64,000 nucleotides of DNA from Rhizobium sp. AAP43 (GCF_001296045.1 NZ_LJHS01000066.1:1-64000); one strand, 5' to 3'. Counted from the stretch's first letter, positions 1 to 8,116 are shown. The notes: a model not told the origin generated them from the letters alone. Translations and numbers: made by a program.

Positions 1-2
1 TC

Positions 3-95
3 GAAGGCTTAGGCGAGCGCAAGCCGCCTAAACTTCAGATTTCGCAAGTGAGGGGATCGGTTCAGTTGGCACTTCCAAAGGGCCGATCATATTGA
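3..95 (+). CDS. Possible C-terminal end of an upstream gene (partial)
   Basis: An open frame enters from the left edge and stops at a TGA at 93-95, giving about 30 residues ending in LALPKGRSY. I do not recognise the family. The open stretch is short enough to be chance. The following AT-rich stretch (95-177) looks like a normal intergenic promoter region, which is the main reason to suspect that a gene ends here. Confidence 0.2.
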   Translation, partial: EGLGERKPPKLQISQVRGSVQLALPKGRSY

Positions 96-177
96 CGGCA
101 AACCTGCAATTGAGGTTGATGATAATTTTGTTGCATTTATTTTTCAGGTGAAACCTCGCCGTGCATAGGCGCATCGA

Positions 178-747
178 ATGAATTTCCCAAAGTTAGTTCC
201 GCAAGGCGCAAAGCTCATCTCCGACTGGATCACCCCTGCAGACGAGGCGGCACTCATCGCCTTCCTCGACGCTGGTGACTGGAGCGGCGAGCTCAAGCGG
301 CGGGTGCAGCATTTCGGCTATCGCTATGACTACCGGGCGCGGGTGGCGACGCGGGAGAGCCGGATCGGGCCGCTGCCGGACGCGCTGCAGGGACTGGCGG
401 AGCGGCTGGTTGCGGAGGGGATGTTCGCCACCACCCCGGACCAGGTGATTGCCAATGAATATCTGCCGGGACAGGGGATCAGCGCGCATGTGGATTGTGC
501 GCCGTGTTTCGGCGCGGTGATCGGCTCGGTGAGCCTCTTGTCGGCCTGCGAGATGCAGTTTCGGGATCTGCACACACCAGAGATGCGGGCTGTCGTCCTG
601 ACGCCACGCTCCCTGCTGGTGGTAGCAGGGCCGGCGCGGCATGACTGGACGCATGCAATCCCGGCGCGACGGTCGGATGTGATCGACGGTGTGCGGATCG
701 CGCGCGGGCGGCGGGTGTCGCTGACGTTTCGGACCATGCGGTTTTGA
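178..747 (+). CDS. AlkB-like 2-oxoglutarate/Fe(II) dioxygenase
   Basis: The 189-residue protein has the AlkB fold signature. The metal ligands are H104 and D106 in GISAHVD and H159 in WTHAI, and an R-x5-R motif at R179-R185 would bind 2-oxoglutarate. The NEYLPGQGI stretch before the first ligand is typical of the family. AlkB proteins oxidatively demethylate alkylated bases in DNA or RNA, and some act on proteins; the substrate here cannot be told. The ATG start follows an AT-rich leader with only a weak ribosome site. The gene stands alone, followed by two palindromic repeats. It lies outside the phage-like genes and probably has no link to them. Confidence 0.85.
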   Translation: MNFPKLVPQGAKLISDWITPADEAALIAFLDAGDWSGELKRRVQHFGYRYDYRARVATRESRIGPLPDALQGLAERLVAEGMFATTPDQVIANEYLPGQGISAHVDCAPCFGAVIGSVSLLSACEMQFRDLHTPEMRAVVLTPRSLLVVAGPARHDWTHAIPARRSDVIDGVRIARGRRVSLTFRTMRF

Positions 748-780
748 CGGCTGGCCTGGTTGGGGCGGTGGTGCCGTCTC

Positions 781-885
781 CCTCATCCCGAGGTGCCCTG
801 CATGAGCAGGGCCTCGAAGGATCTTGGCTTGCGATGGTGGCCTCGCCCTTCGAGGCCCGACGGTGTCGGGCACCTCAGGGTGAGG
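781..885. repeat. Pair of inverted palindromic repeat elements
   Basis: Two copies of a rhizobial-type palindromic element lie head to head. One reads CCTCATCCCGAGG ... GCCTCGAAGGATC at 781-823 and the other is in opposite orientation at 839-885. Each has outer complementary arms and a variable inner stem-loop. The right copy is identical over 47 bases to the one at 8117-8163. Both lie just beyond the stop codons of convergent genes. Confidence 0.75.
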
Positions 886-903
886 CGAAAGGGTGTGCGG
901 CGC

Positions 904-1809
904 CTACGCCTTACGCTCGGGCTCTAGCTCTAGCTCTGGCGACGGTGCCGGTTGGACAAAAGCCGGTGAAAGCGACAGGCGGCGGGTCGCAGTGGTGGCA
1001 GTGGCCGCAGTGGTTGCGAGGTTGGCAATCGCTTTGCGGCGACCCGCATGCAGGGCGTGGCCGAGCGCGGTCATGGCGGCTTCGAGCTTGATGTCGCAGG
1101 TTTTCGAGCCGGCGCGGCCGTAGAAGAGATAGGCAAGGCCGATGGCCAGGAGGGCCATGAGGCCGGCAGCGATCAGCACGTCGGAGAGGAAATGCGCGCC
1201 AAAGGCGATGCGGTTGAGCGCGGTCAGGGCGGCGAACAGGCTGAGCAGGGCGAAGACGGAAACGCGCCAGACGGCGGGCACGAAGAAGGCGAGCGGGATC
1301 AGGCAGACGACGACGGCGGCCTCGCCCGAGACGAAGGAGCGGTCATCGAAATAATCACCGCCCAGGCCCCAGGCATGGACGAAGAGGTCGTTGCCGCCGA
1401 AGTCGACGATGCTGCGCGGCCGCGGGCGGTCAAACAGCGGCTTGAAGATGCCGTTGACCAGAAGGGCCGGCCCGAGAAGGAAGAGGCTGGCGAAATAGAG
1501 CGTGAAGCGCGGCGGAAACAGCGAGGGCCGCGACGGATAGAGAAGTTTCAGCACAAGGCCGATGACCAGGACAATGGTCAGCGTCAGTGGGAAATACTGG
1601 CCGAAGGCGCGGAAGGTATTGAGCGCATGGATCTTGGCCGCTGGAAAGCCCTCACCCTCGACATAGAAGAGCCGGCTGACGGCAAGATCGATCTGCGGGA
1701 AAGAGACGAAGACCGCCGACAGCGTCAGCGTGACGAGCAGCACGAACAGAAGCGGCTTTTCCGCGCTCGTTCCGCGCGGCGCGCGCGCCGTGTCGATGAC
1801 ATAGACCAT
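904..1809 (-). CDS. PAP2-family membrane phosphatase (LpxE-like)
   Basis: The 301-residue protein has about six hydrophobic segments and the tripartite phosphatidic acid phosphatase signature. It starts with K-x6-RP in KPLFDRPRP, has SGEA where PSGH is usual, and ends with R-x5-H-x3-D in NRIAFGAHFLSD. Family members dephosphorylate lipid phosphates such as lipid A, undecaprenyl pyrophosphate or phosphatidate at the membrane. Replacement of the histidine of PSGH by glutamate makes catalysis uncertain or marks a special subfamily. After the last membrane helix comes a tail of about 50 residues rich in Ala, Thr and Arg, ending in an ELELEPE repeat. The start at 1809 was chosen because the residues before it in the long open frame look non-coding. 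Confidence 0.8.
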   Translation of the reverse strand: MVYVIDTARAPRGTSAEKPLLFVLLVTLTLSAVFVSFPQIDLAVSRLFYVEGEGFPAAKIHALNTFRAFGQYFPLTLTIVLVIGLVLKLLYPSRPSLFPPRFTLYFASLFLLGPALLVNGIFKPLFDRPRPRSIVDFGGNDLFVHAWGLGGDYFDDRSFVSGEAAVVVCLIPLAFFVPAVWRVSVFALLSLFAALTALNRIAFGAHFLSDVLIAAGLMALLAIGLAYLFYGRAGSKTCDIKLEAAMTALGHALHAGRRKAIANLATTAATATTATRRLSLSPAFVQPAPSPELELEPERKA

Positions 1810-2232
1810 GATGTGACCCCGATGCTGGTAAACCCCGGCATAGATGAGCAGCCCTTGATGAAGGCCTGATGACGGTTCGTCAGGGCCTGCAGCGGAAGGG
1901 GCATGCGGCGGGGGCATGCGGCGGGGGCGCGGGTTTCCGCCGGCTTGGCGAAGGGTGATCCGGACCCTCAATCGGGTTGCCGGGAAGGGGCTCTCGCCCT
2001 GCGTGTGGTTGATGAACGGCCGGGGCCAAGCTGTTGCCGCGACTCCGCAATCTGCCCCGTCTTCATGTGACGCATGAAGGGCGGCTGGCGGCATGGGGGG
2101 CGCCATGGGGGGGCGCCATGGGGGCGGCATGGGGCGGCTGGGGAAGAGACAAGGAGCGCCGGCCGCGGCCCTTGTGGGGCGGGATCGTACCGGCCGGCGC
2201 CACGGACAATCTTGAGCGAGAAAGATGAACAA
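1810..2232. other. Gene-free stretch with GC-rich minisatellites
   Basis: No convincing gene lies between the divergent PAP2 and DUF6107 genes. Short tandem repeats are visible: a GGGCATGCGGCGG unit around 1896-1932, and a run of GCCATGGGGG-type units around 2088-2140. The promoters of both flanking genes should lie here, but I could not pick clear -35/-10 boxes. Confidence 0.5.
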
Positions 2233-2547
2233 ATGACTGATTTCAGCCATGACGGCGGCGTGCTTTCGGCGCGCCTGATCGGGGCCTTTGCCGGGTCTGC
2301 GCTGTCGCTGGTCTATCTCGTGCCGCATGGCCGGCGCGAGGCAGCCCTGCGCTTCCTGACCGGCATTGCCTGCGGCCTGATCTTCGGTGGCCCGGCCGGC
2401 GTCTGGGGCGCAACGCGGCTCCAGCTTCTGCCCTATCTTTCCGCCTCGGAAATCATGCTGGCCGGCGCGACGCTGGCGTCCTTCATCGCCTGGTGGGGGC
2501 TGGGGCTGCTGGTGCGGCTGACCAGCCGGGCGGGGAAGACGGGGTGA
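2233..2547 (+). CDS. DUF6107-type small membrane protein
   Basis: The 104-residue protein has three hydrophobic stretches (roughly residues 14-30, 41-60 and 74-95) and a basic C-terminus ending RLTSRAGKTG. From memory, proteins of this type (DUF6107) sit in rhizobial GTA-like clusters next to portal and prohead protease genes, so this is probably the left-most surviving member of the cluster here. The start at 2233 follows a GAGCGAGAAAG purine stretch. Its final 44 coding bases are repeated at 3127-3170, beyond the acetyltransferase gene, which suggests that a cassette was inserted at its 3' end. Its function is unknown. Confidence 0.6.
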   Translation: MTDFSHDGGVLSARLIGAFAGSALSLVYLVPHGRREAALRFLTGIACGLIFGGPAGVWGATRLQLLPYLSASEIMLAGATLASFIAWWGLGLLVRLTSRAGKTG

Positions 2548-2550
2548 GGG
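2504..2550 (+). repeat. Left copy of a 47-bp direct repeat flanking the GNAT gene
   Basis: This copy is the 3' end of the DUF6107 gene including its stop codon. It matches 3127-3173 at 43 of 47 positions. The two copies bracket the acetyltransferase gene. Confidence 0.8.
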
Positions 2551-2613
2551 AAGTGTCTTAAGGTTGCCGCCGGTTAAGAAACTCATCGCAACCCGAGCCA
2601 GGAGACACCGAGA

Positions 2614-3117
2614 ATGCAGATAAGACGTGGCTTTGCTGCCGATTTTGGCGATCTGAGGCGCGTAGAATTCGCGTCGTTCGAAACCCTTCGGGAAGCCGGC
2701 GCCGTCAGCGGGGACGCGATGGCGAGCACTGACGTTGAACTGCAGCATTATCTCGACCATGACTTCCTGCTCGCCGCCTGCGACAGCGATGGCAAGGTCA
2801 TCGGCTATTGCGGTGGAACGGTTGAGGAGAACCATCTTCATATCGGAGAAATGGACGTGCACCCCACCTGGCAGAGGAAAGGGATCGGCAGGCGTTTGAT
2901 CACGACCATGATAGAGGACGCGCGGACAAGGGGCCTTAAAGGCGCGACGCTGACGACCGATCGATATGCGCCATTCAACGCGAGATTTTATGAGAGCCTC
3001 GGCTTTCGGATCGTCCAAGGGGACACCCTGTCGCCACGCTTACACAAAGTTCTAGAGGCTGAGGCGGAGAAGGGTCTCGATCCGTGTCGGAGGGTCGCAA
3101 TGATGCTGGTCTTTTGA
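2614..3117 (+). CDS. GNAT-family N-acetyltransferase
   Basis: The 167-residue protein has the GNAT acetyl-CoA binding motif A, V-x4-Q-x-x-G-I-G, seen as VHPTWQRKGIGRRLI at about residues 84-98. It is followed by the motif B-like stretch NARFYESLGF. Such enzymes transfer an acetyl group from acetyl-CoA to an amine; the acceptor cannot be predicted. An AGGAGA ribosome site precedes the ATG. The gene lies between two near-identical 47-bp repeats derived from the end of the preceding gene, so it looks like an inserted cassette. Its codon use is less GC-rich than that of the phage-like genes, in line with acquisition. Confidence 0.85.
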   Translation: MQIRRGFAADFGDLRRVEFASFETLREAGAVSGDAMASTDVELQHYLDHDFLLAACDSDGKVIGYCGGTVEENHLHIGEMDVHPTWQRKGIGRRLITTMIEDARTRGLKGATLTTDRYAPFNARFYESLGFRIVQGDTLSPRLHKVLEAEAEKGLDPCRRVAMMLVF

Positions 3118-3126
3118 GGTGCGGCC

Positions 3127-3173
3127 GGCTTCTGGTGCGGTTGACGAACCGGGCGGGGAAGACGGGGTGAGGG
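3127..3173 (+). repeat. Right copy of the 47-bp direct repeat
   Basis: A copy of the DUF6107 3' end with four mismatches, lying outside any gene and just after the acetyltransferase. See 2504-2550. Confidence 0.8.
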
Positions 3174-3215
3174 GGTTCTATGATGCCCCTCATCCGCCTG
3201 GCTGGCGCCCGCAGT

Positions 3216-3575
3216 CTACAGGCCCCAGGTCGCTATGCTGACCCAAAGCGTGACGATCCAGACGAGCACCGCGATCACCAGGCCTGCGACGACACCGGCG
3301 GTGAGGCCGAAACGACGTCTCAGGAGAGCTGTTGCGGCGCTCGGCAAGACGACTGTTGCCGATGTCGCGACGAGCCAGAAATGCTGTCGCGCCGGATCCG
3401 CAAAGTTCTGATCCCAAAACAGCATCGACACGCGCAACCAGAGAAAAACAGAGAGAAAGACTACTGCTCCCGCAGCAGAACCCCAGAGCCGACCGCGCCG
3501 TTTCGAGACATGTTTGAATTCCCAAACGGCAGGCAAGAGCGAGAGGCAACCAGCGATAAGAAGGGTTTTGATCAT
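3216..3575 (-). CDS. Small membrane protein of unknown function
   Basis: The 119-residue protein has four hydrophobic segments at about residues 3-19, 31-50, 67-84 and 91-115, with basic residues in the first and third connecting loops. I do not recognise the family. It runs opposite to the phage-like genes and its base composition is less GC-rich than theirs, which fits a later insertion. The ATG at 3575 is preceded by a weak purine stretch. Confidence 0.6.
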   Translation of the reverse strand: MIKTLLIAGCLSLLPAVWEFKHVSKRRGRLWGSAAGAVVFLSVFLWLRVSMLFWDQNFADPARQHFWLVATSATVVLPSAATALLRRRFGLTAGVVAGLVIAVLVWIVTLWVSIATWGL

Positions 3576-4229
3576 AGAGCCTGTTCACCTTTGCAGGAGC
3601 ATCGTGAGGTATCGGACGAATGCGCCACGTCTGACTGTTTCGGGTGCAGTCTAGCCGAGTATCGGAGATGAAGCGCGCCAAAAGGTTGTTGTGTCTGCTT
3701 GACGCGGGTGCGGGGGTGCCATGATGCGCCTCACCCGCCTGCGGGGAGAGGCGGGTGGCGGGGCGTTTTGGGATGCGTTGGGGCCTCGGTCCTTCGAGGC
3801 CCGCTTTGCAAGCGGGCGCCTCAGGATGAGGGGAAAGGTGAGAGGCAGACGGCCAGCCGTCATCGCGACGTGGGGCCGCAATGATCAGCCCTCATTCTGA
3901 AGTGGGGCCGCAACGGTGAGCCCCCATCCTGAGGTGGGGCGGCACAACGGTGAGCCCTCATCCTGAGGTGGGAGCGCGAGCGACCCTCGAAGGGCGAGGG
4001 CGGGTGGCGGGGTGTTTGGGATGCGTCGGGGCCTCGGTCCTTCGAGGCCCTCGCACGGCGAGGGCGCCTCAGGATGAGGGGGAAGGTGGGGCGGCCGCCC
4101 GTCTGTCGGCGGCACGGATAACGGCCCCGAAATCTGCCAGGAAATCGGCCCCGACAACCGACCCGACAACCGCCCCGAAAAGGGGATGCGTTGGCCAGCC
4201 CGAGCAAACAATCACATGAGGAGACATCG
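3576..4229. repeat. Repeat mosaic before the prohead protease
   Basis: The stretch has no gene. Two near-identical blocks of about 80 bases (about 3760-3840 and 4008-4090) each hold the palindrome GGCCTCGGTCCTTCGAGGCC ... GCGCCTCAGGATGAGGGG. Between them lie three tandem copies of a roughly 32-base unit, CCTCATCCTGAGGTGGGGC..CAACGGTGAGC (about 3891-3985). Just before the protease, a CCCCGACAACCG motif recurs (about 4122-4183). Confidence 0.75.
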
Positions 4230-4805
4230 ATGCGAGAGAGAGACGGTGCGGATGCGCCGCGGTTTACCTATGCCGGGTTGACGCTGAAGGGGGTCGATGG
4301 GGCCGGCATGTTTTCCGGCTATGCGAGCCTGTTCGGCGAGGTCGATCTGGGGCGTGATGCGATCGAGCCGGGGGCGTTTGCGGCCTCGATTGCAGCGCGC
4401 GGCGCAGGCGGGGTGCGCATGCTTTACCAGCATGACCCGACCGAGGTGATCGGGCGCTGGACGGTGCTGAAAGAGGATCAGCGCGGGCTCTATGTCGAGG
4501 GGCAGCTGGCGACCGAGGTCAGCCGCGCCCGCGAGGTGCATGCGCTGATGAAGGCGGGGGCCCTGGACGGGCTGTCGATCGGCTTTCGCGCCGTGAAGAC
4601 CCGCAACGAGCGGAAAAGCGGCGTGCGCCGCATCGTCGAGGCGGATCTCTGGGAGATCTCGGTGGTGACCTTTCCCATGCTGCCGACGGCGCGTGTCTCC
4701 AATGTCAAGCACAGGCGGTTTTACCGCGACCGGGAAACCGAACTCGTTCGGCTGATGCGCCGGGCGGCACGCTCGATGGCCAACAATCATTTCACGAAAG
4801 GATGA
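4230..4805 (+). CDS. HK97-family prohead protease (GTA gp4-like)
   Basis: The 191-residue serine protease cleaves scaffold segments from the capsid protein during head maturation. FSGYASLFGEVDLGRDAIEPGAF is the family's N-terminal signature. The catalytic pair is probably H68 in YQHDP and S116 in LDGLSIGF, and the ADLWEISVVTFPM strand follows as in other U35 peptidases. The start at 4230 has a GAGGAG ribosome site eight bases upstream; an in-frame ATG at 4191 lies in repeat DNA and is less likely. The capsid gene follows after four bases, so the two are one transcriptional unit. No portal or terminase gene precedes it, which is unusual for this gene order. Confidence 0.9.
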   Translation: MRERDGADAPRFTYAGLTLKGVDGAGMFSGYASLFGEVDLGRDAIEPGAFAASIAARGAGGVRMLYQHDPTEVIGRWTVLKEDQRGLYVEGQLATEVSRAREVHALMKAGALDGLSIGFRAVKTRNERKSGVRRIVEADLWEISVVTFPMLPTARVSNVKHRRFYRDRETELVRLMRRAARSMANNHFTKG

Positions 4806-4809
4806 CGGC

Positions 4810-6258
4810 ATGACCAAGACGATGGGCACGATGGGGACAGGGACGATGGGGACGAAACGGATGCGAGCGCGAAAGATGGCGGCTGGGGCTGGGGATGAGG
4901 TGCAGACGATGGTGGCATCTATGGGTGCCGATCTGGCGGATCTGGCCGGCGGGCCCGGTGGACACGCGCGTGGGGCAGACGCCAAGGCGGCGGCCGGGGC
5001 CGCCGGGGCAATGGCTGGCATCCGCGTGGCGCCGGAGGTGAAGGCGGCGCCGGATACGGTGACCTCGGCCTTTGCCGAATTCATGAGCGCCTTCGAGGCC
5101 TTCAAGGAGGCCAATGACGAGCGGCTGGGCGAGATCGAGGACAAGCTGACAAGCGATGTCGTAACCCGCGACAAGGTGGAGCGGATCAACAAGGCGATTG
5201 ACGACCAGGGCCGGATGCTGGACGAGCTGGTGCTGAAGAAGCTGAGGCCGCAGCTGGCCCATGCCGGGGGTGGTCACGATCCGCTGGCCGCCGAGCACAA
5301 GGCGGCTTTCGAGGCCTATGTGCGGCGCGGTGATGACCATGGGCTGCGCGACCTCGACCAGAAGGCGCTCTCGGCGGGTGTTTCCGGCGATGGCGGCTAT
5401 CTGGTGCCGCCGCAGATGGATGGCGAGATCGGCCGCAGGCTGTCAGTCATGTCGCCGATCCGGTCGCTTTCAACCGTGCGGCAGGTTTCCGGCGCGGTGC
5501 TGAAGAAGCCGTTTGCCGCAACGGGCTTTGCCAGCGGCTGGGTGGCGGAAACCCAGGCGCGGGTGGAAACCGGCACGCCGGAGCTTTCCGAACTCTCCTT
5601 CCCGACCATGGAACTCTATGCCATGCCGGCGGCCACGCAGAGCCTGCTTGACGATACGGCCGTCGATATCGAGGCCTGGATTGCGGCGGAAGTGGACATG
5701 GCCTTTGCCGAGCAGGAAGGGGCTGCCTTCATTTCGGGCGACGGCGTGCTGAAGCCGAAGGGGTTTCTCGCCTATGACCAGGTGGCGGATGCAGCCTGGC
5801 AATGGGGACGGATCGGCACGCTGTCAACCGGGGCGGCCGGGGCTTTTGCGGCAAGCGGGGCCTCGGACGTGCTGATGGATGTGGTCTATGCGCTGAAGGC
5901 GGGCCATCGGCAGAACGGAACCTTTGTCATGAGCCGCCGGACGCAAGGGGCGGTGCGCAAGCTGAAAGATGCCGACGGCCACTATCTCTGGACGCCACCG
6001 GCCAAGGCCGGCGATCCGGCCTCGCTGATCGGCTTTCCGGTCTGTGAAGCCGAGGACATGCCGGAAATCGCCGCCAATGCCACGGCAATCGCCTTCGGCG
6101 ATTTCCGCGCGGGCTATCTGATCGTCGACCGGGTGGGCGTGCGGGTGCTGCGCGATCCCTATTCGGCGAAACCTTACGTGCTGTTTTACACGACCAAGCG
6201 CGTGGGCGGCGGCGTGCAGGATTTCGAGGCGATCAAGCTGGTGAAGTTTTCGGCTTGA
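4810..6258 (+). CDS. HK97-fold major capsid protein (GTA gp5-like)
   Basis: The 482-residue protein forms the head shell. Residues about 84-150 form a charged helical delta domain (AFEAFKEANDERLGEIEDKL), which is normally removed by the prohead protease. The HK97 capsid domain runs from about 180 to the end, with the SPIRSLSTVRQVSG, GWVAETQARVET and GFPVCEAEDMP signatures. The first 75 residues are unusual: a Met-Gly-Thr repeat, then Gly/Ala-rich sequence, before the recognisable delta domain. A second start at M68 (5011) would remove most of this but lacks a clear ribosome site. The gene lies four bases after the protease and ahead of a repeat-filled gap. Confidence 0.92.
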   Translation: MTKTMGTMGTGTMGTKRMRARKMAAGAGDEVQTMVASMGADLADLAGGPGGHARGADAKAAAGAAGAMAGIRVAPEVKAAPDTVTSAFAEFMSAFEAFKEANDERLGEIEDKLTSDVVTRDKVERINKAIDDQGRMLDELVLKKLRPQLAHAGGGHDPLAAEHKAAFEAYVRRGDDHGLRDLDQKALSAGVSGDGGYLVPPQMDGEIGRRLSVMSPIRSLSTVRQVSGAVLKKPFAATGFASGWVAETQARVETGTPELSELSFPTMELYAMPAATQSLLDDTAVDIEAWIAAEVDMAFAEQEGAAFISGDGVLKPKGFLAYDQVADAAWQWGRIGTLSTGAAGAFAASGASDVLMDVVYALKAGHRQNGTFVMSRRTQGAVRKLKDADGHYLWTPPAKAGDPASLIGFPVCEAEDMPEIAANATAIAFGDFRAGYLIVDRVGVRVLRDPYSAKPYVLFYTTKRVGGGVQDFEAIKLVKFSA

Positions 6259-6536
6259 GGGGGGGCCACCCTTCCCCTTGAGGGAGAGGGTCGGAGCGCA
6301 GCTCCGGGGTTGGGGAGGGCTTGCGTGACCGCCTCTCCCCTCGGGGAGAGGATCGCCGAGCGTAGCGGAGGCGAGATGAGGGGGCGGTCCGGCACGGCAT
6401 CGAGCATTGCGCCCAAGCTTCGCTCCCCCTCATCCGCCCCTTCGGGGCACCGTCTCCCCGCCGGGGAGAAGAGGCAGGCACCCGCCGCCCTGATGCTGTG
6501 GTGCCCAGTATAGTGACCATTTTCAAAGGATCTTCC
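6259..6536. repeat. RIME-like palindromic repeats between capsid and connector genes
   Basis: This gene-free gap holds several GC-rich palindromes of the kind common between rhizobial genes: CTTCCCCTTGAGGGAGAGGG (about 6269-6290), CTCTCCCCTCGGGGAGAGG (about 6332-6352), and CCCTCATCCGCCCCTTCGGGGCACCGTCTCCCCGCCGGGGAGAAG in pieces at about 6425-6472. An AAAGGA ribosome site for the next gene lies at 6525-6530. Confidence 0.75.
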
Positions 6537-7106
6537 ATGACCATCATCGACCTTTCTCCGCCGCTGGCGGAGCCGCTGACGCTTGCCGAGGTCAGGGCGC
6601 ATCTGCGGCTTGATACCGAAGACGAGGACGAGCTTCTCGCCGCGCTGATCACCGCGGCGCGCGAGCATCTGGAGCGCGAGACCGGGCTGGTGCTGGCGGC
6701 GCGTGATTTTCGCCTCTGCCTCGACCAATGGCCGGCCGACGGGATCCTCAAGATCCCGCGGGCGCCGGTGCGGGAGGTTACGGCCGTGCTCGTCTATGAC
6801 GGCGCGGGGGATGCGGCGAGCGTTTCGCTTGACGGGCATCTGCTGGATGGGCAAGCGCGGCCGGCGCGGCTTTATCTGCGCGACGTGCCGAAGCCCGGAC
6901 GGGGGATCAACGGCATCGAGGTGGAGTTTGCAGCCGGCTTTGGCGAGGCGGGGGCGTCCGTGCCGGAAACGCTGAAACGGGCCATGCTTTTGCATCTGGC
7001 GGCGATGTTTGCCTGCCGGGGCGTGGTGGCGCCCGACGCCCAGCCGGCGGTGGTGCCGCTAGGTTATGACCGGCTGATTGCGCCCTTTTGCCGGCGGGGG
7101 CTCTGA
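6537..7106 (+). CDS. Head-tail connector protein (GTA gp6-like)
   Basis: The 189-residue protein matches the gp6-like connector family, which forms a ring below the portal where the tail docks. The N-terminal pattern PLTLAEVRAHLRLDTEDEDELL is diagnostic, followed by a helix with AREHLERETG and a beta-rich middle (LYLRDVPKPGRGINGIEVEF). The ATG at 6537 is six bases after an AAAGGA ribosome site; an upstream in-frame start at 6498 falls in repeat-derived sequence. The next gene starts three bases after the stop. Confidence 0.88.
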   Translation: MTIIDLSPPLAEPLTLAEVRAHLRLDTEDEDELLAALITAAREHLERETGLVLAARDFRLCLDQWPADGILKIPRAPVREVTAVLVYDGAGDAASVSLDGHLLDGQARPARLYLRDVPKPGRGINGIEVEFAAGFGEAGASVPETLKRAMLLHLAAMFACRGVVAPDAQPAVVPLGYDRLIAPFCRRGL

Positions 7107-7108
7107 CC

Positions 7109-7447
7109 ATGGCGGCGATGATCGATATCGATGCCGGGCACTTGTCGACGCGGCTCGTACTGGAAGCGCCGGAAACGGTGGCAGACGGGCAGGGCGGGGT
7201 GGCGACGGTGTTCGTTCAACAGGCGCGGCTCTGGGCAAGGGTCGAGCCGCGAGGTTTTGCCGAGGAAAACCGCGGGCCGGGCCCGGTCTCGACGGTGACG
7301 CATCATGTGACGGTGAGGGCCGGTCGCGCGCTTTCCCCCGGGCAGAGATTTGTGGCAGGCGCGCGGGTCTTGCTGATCGAAGCACTGCGCGACCCGGACG
7401 AGACGGGGCGGTTTACGCTCGCCCTGTGCCGGGAACGGGTGGGATGA
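7109..7447 (+). CDS. Head-tail adaptor / head closure protein (GTA gp7-like)
   Basis: The 112-residue protein resembles SPP1 gp16-type head closure proteins, which seal the head after packaging and contact the tail. Supporting stretches are RLVLEAPETVADGQGGV near the start and VTVRAGRALSPGQRFVAGARVLLIEALRDPDETGRFTLAL near the end. The ATG at 7109 follows the connector stop by two bases. An in-frame ATG at 7088 would overlap the connector gene and is less likely. It belongs to the same transcriptional unit as the connector. Confidence 0.85.
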   Translation: MAAMIDIDAGHLSTRLVLEAPETVADGQGGVATVFVQQARLWARVEPRGFAEENRGPGPVSTVTHHVTVRAGRALSPGQRFVAGARVLLIEALRDPDETGRFTLALCRERVG

Positions 7448-7458
7448 GGGGATCGAGA

Positions 7459-7689
7459 ATGACGGCGCTGGATGAGACGGGGCGGGAAATGGCACGGCTT
7501 TTGTCGCGGGCCTTGGCCCGGCGGTTGGTGCGGGGTGTTTCTGGCGAGGAGGATGGCGCCGATCGGGCCGTCGAAGAGGACGGGCCTGCGGCGAAGAGGC
7601 AGTCTCCGCTGCAGGCTGGGCGCGGACGCAACGGTCAACAGGCGCGGCTGCGGCACAGAGCGAACGCAACGGTAGGAGCGGCGCCATGA
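7459..7689 (+). CDS. Small hypothetical protein within the head-tail gene block
   Basis: The 76-residue Arg-rich frame lies between the adaptor and DUF3168 genes. A GAGGGG purine stretch precedes the ATG, and its stop overlaps the next start (ATGA at 7686-7689), which favours real translation. The first 30 residues (LDETGREMARLLSRALARRL) could form an amphipathic helix; the rest is low complexity. I do not recognise a family. It could also be a leader needed only for coupled translation. Confidence 0.5.
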   Translation: MTALDETGREMARLLSRALARRLVRGVSGEEDGADRAVEEDGPAAKRQSPLQAGRGRNGQQARLRHRANATVGAAP

Positions 7690-8084
7690 CGAGCCCGGTC
7701 AACGGCTTGCTGCAAGCCCTTCATCTGGCGGTGAAAGCCGATGCCGCGCTCTCAGCAGCGCTTGGCGGCGAAGGACTTGCCGACCGAAGGCAGCGCGGCA
7801 CCCGCTTTCCGGTTCTGCTGCCGGGGGCCATCGAGACGCGGGATTTTTCCACCGGCGACAGCAAGGGGCACGAGATCCTGATGGTGCTGGAGCTCTGGAG
7901 CGAGATCTCCCGCCGCGAGGCCGAGGCACTGGCGTCGGATCTCGGCCGGGTGGCCGAGGCGCTGCCGGCGGGGATTGGCGCCTTGCGGCTGGTCAATCTC
8001 GTGCAGCGCGGCATCACCAGCCGGCGGGAGGCAAAGACCGGGCTGTTCGTGGCGGAGATGCGGCTGCGGGCGGTGGTGGAGTGA
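7686..8084 (+). CDS. DUF3168 tail completion protein (GTA gp8-like)
   Basis: The 132-residue protein fits the DUF3168 family, the tail-terminator type found between adaptor and major tail genes in GTA clusters. The recognised pattern is ALHLAVKADAALSAALGG near the start, then FPVLLPGAIETRDFSTGDSKGHEILMVLELWSE in the middle, written here only as a description of residues 40-72. The C-terminal FVAEMRLRAVVE strand is typical. The start overlaps the previous stop by four bases. The normal downstream partner, the major tail protein, is 1.9 kb away because an MFS gene and repeats intervene. Confidence 0.85.
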   Translation: MTSPVNGLLQALHLAVKADAALSAALGGEGLADRRQRGTRFPVLLPGAIETRDFSTGDSKGHEILMVLELWSEISRREAEALASDLGRVAEALPAGIGALRLVNLVQRGITSRREAKTGLFVAEMRLRAVVE

Positions 8085-8116
8085 TATTTTCGGGTGGCGG
8101 TTTTGTGGCTCAAGGA

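Noticed and set aside
1810..3018. Long minus-strand open frame extending the PAP2 gene upstream to about 700 codons
   Set aside because: The upstream part is Pro/Arg/His-rich and antisense to the DUF6107 and GNAT genes; high GC leaves such frames open by chance.
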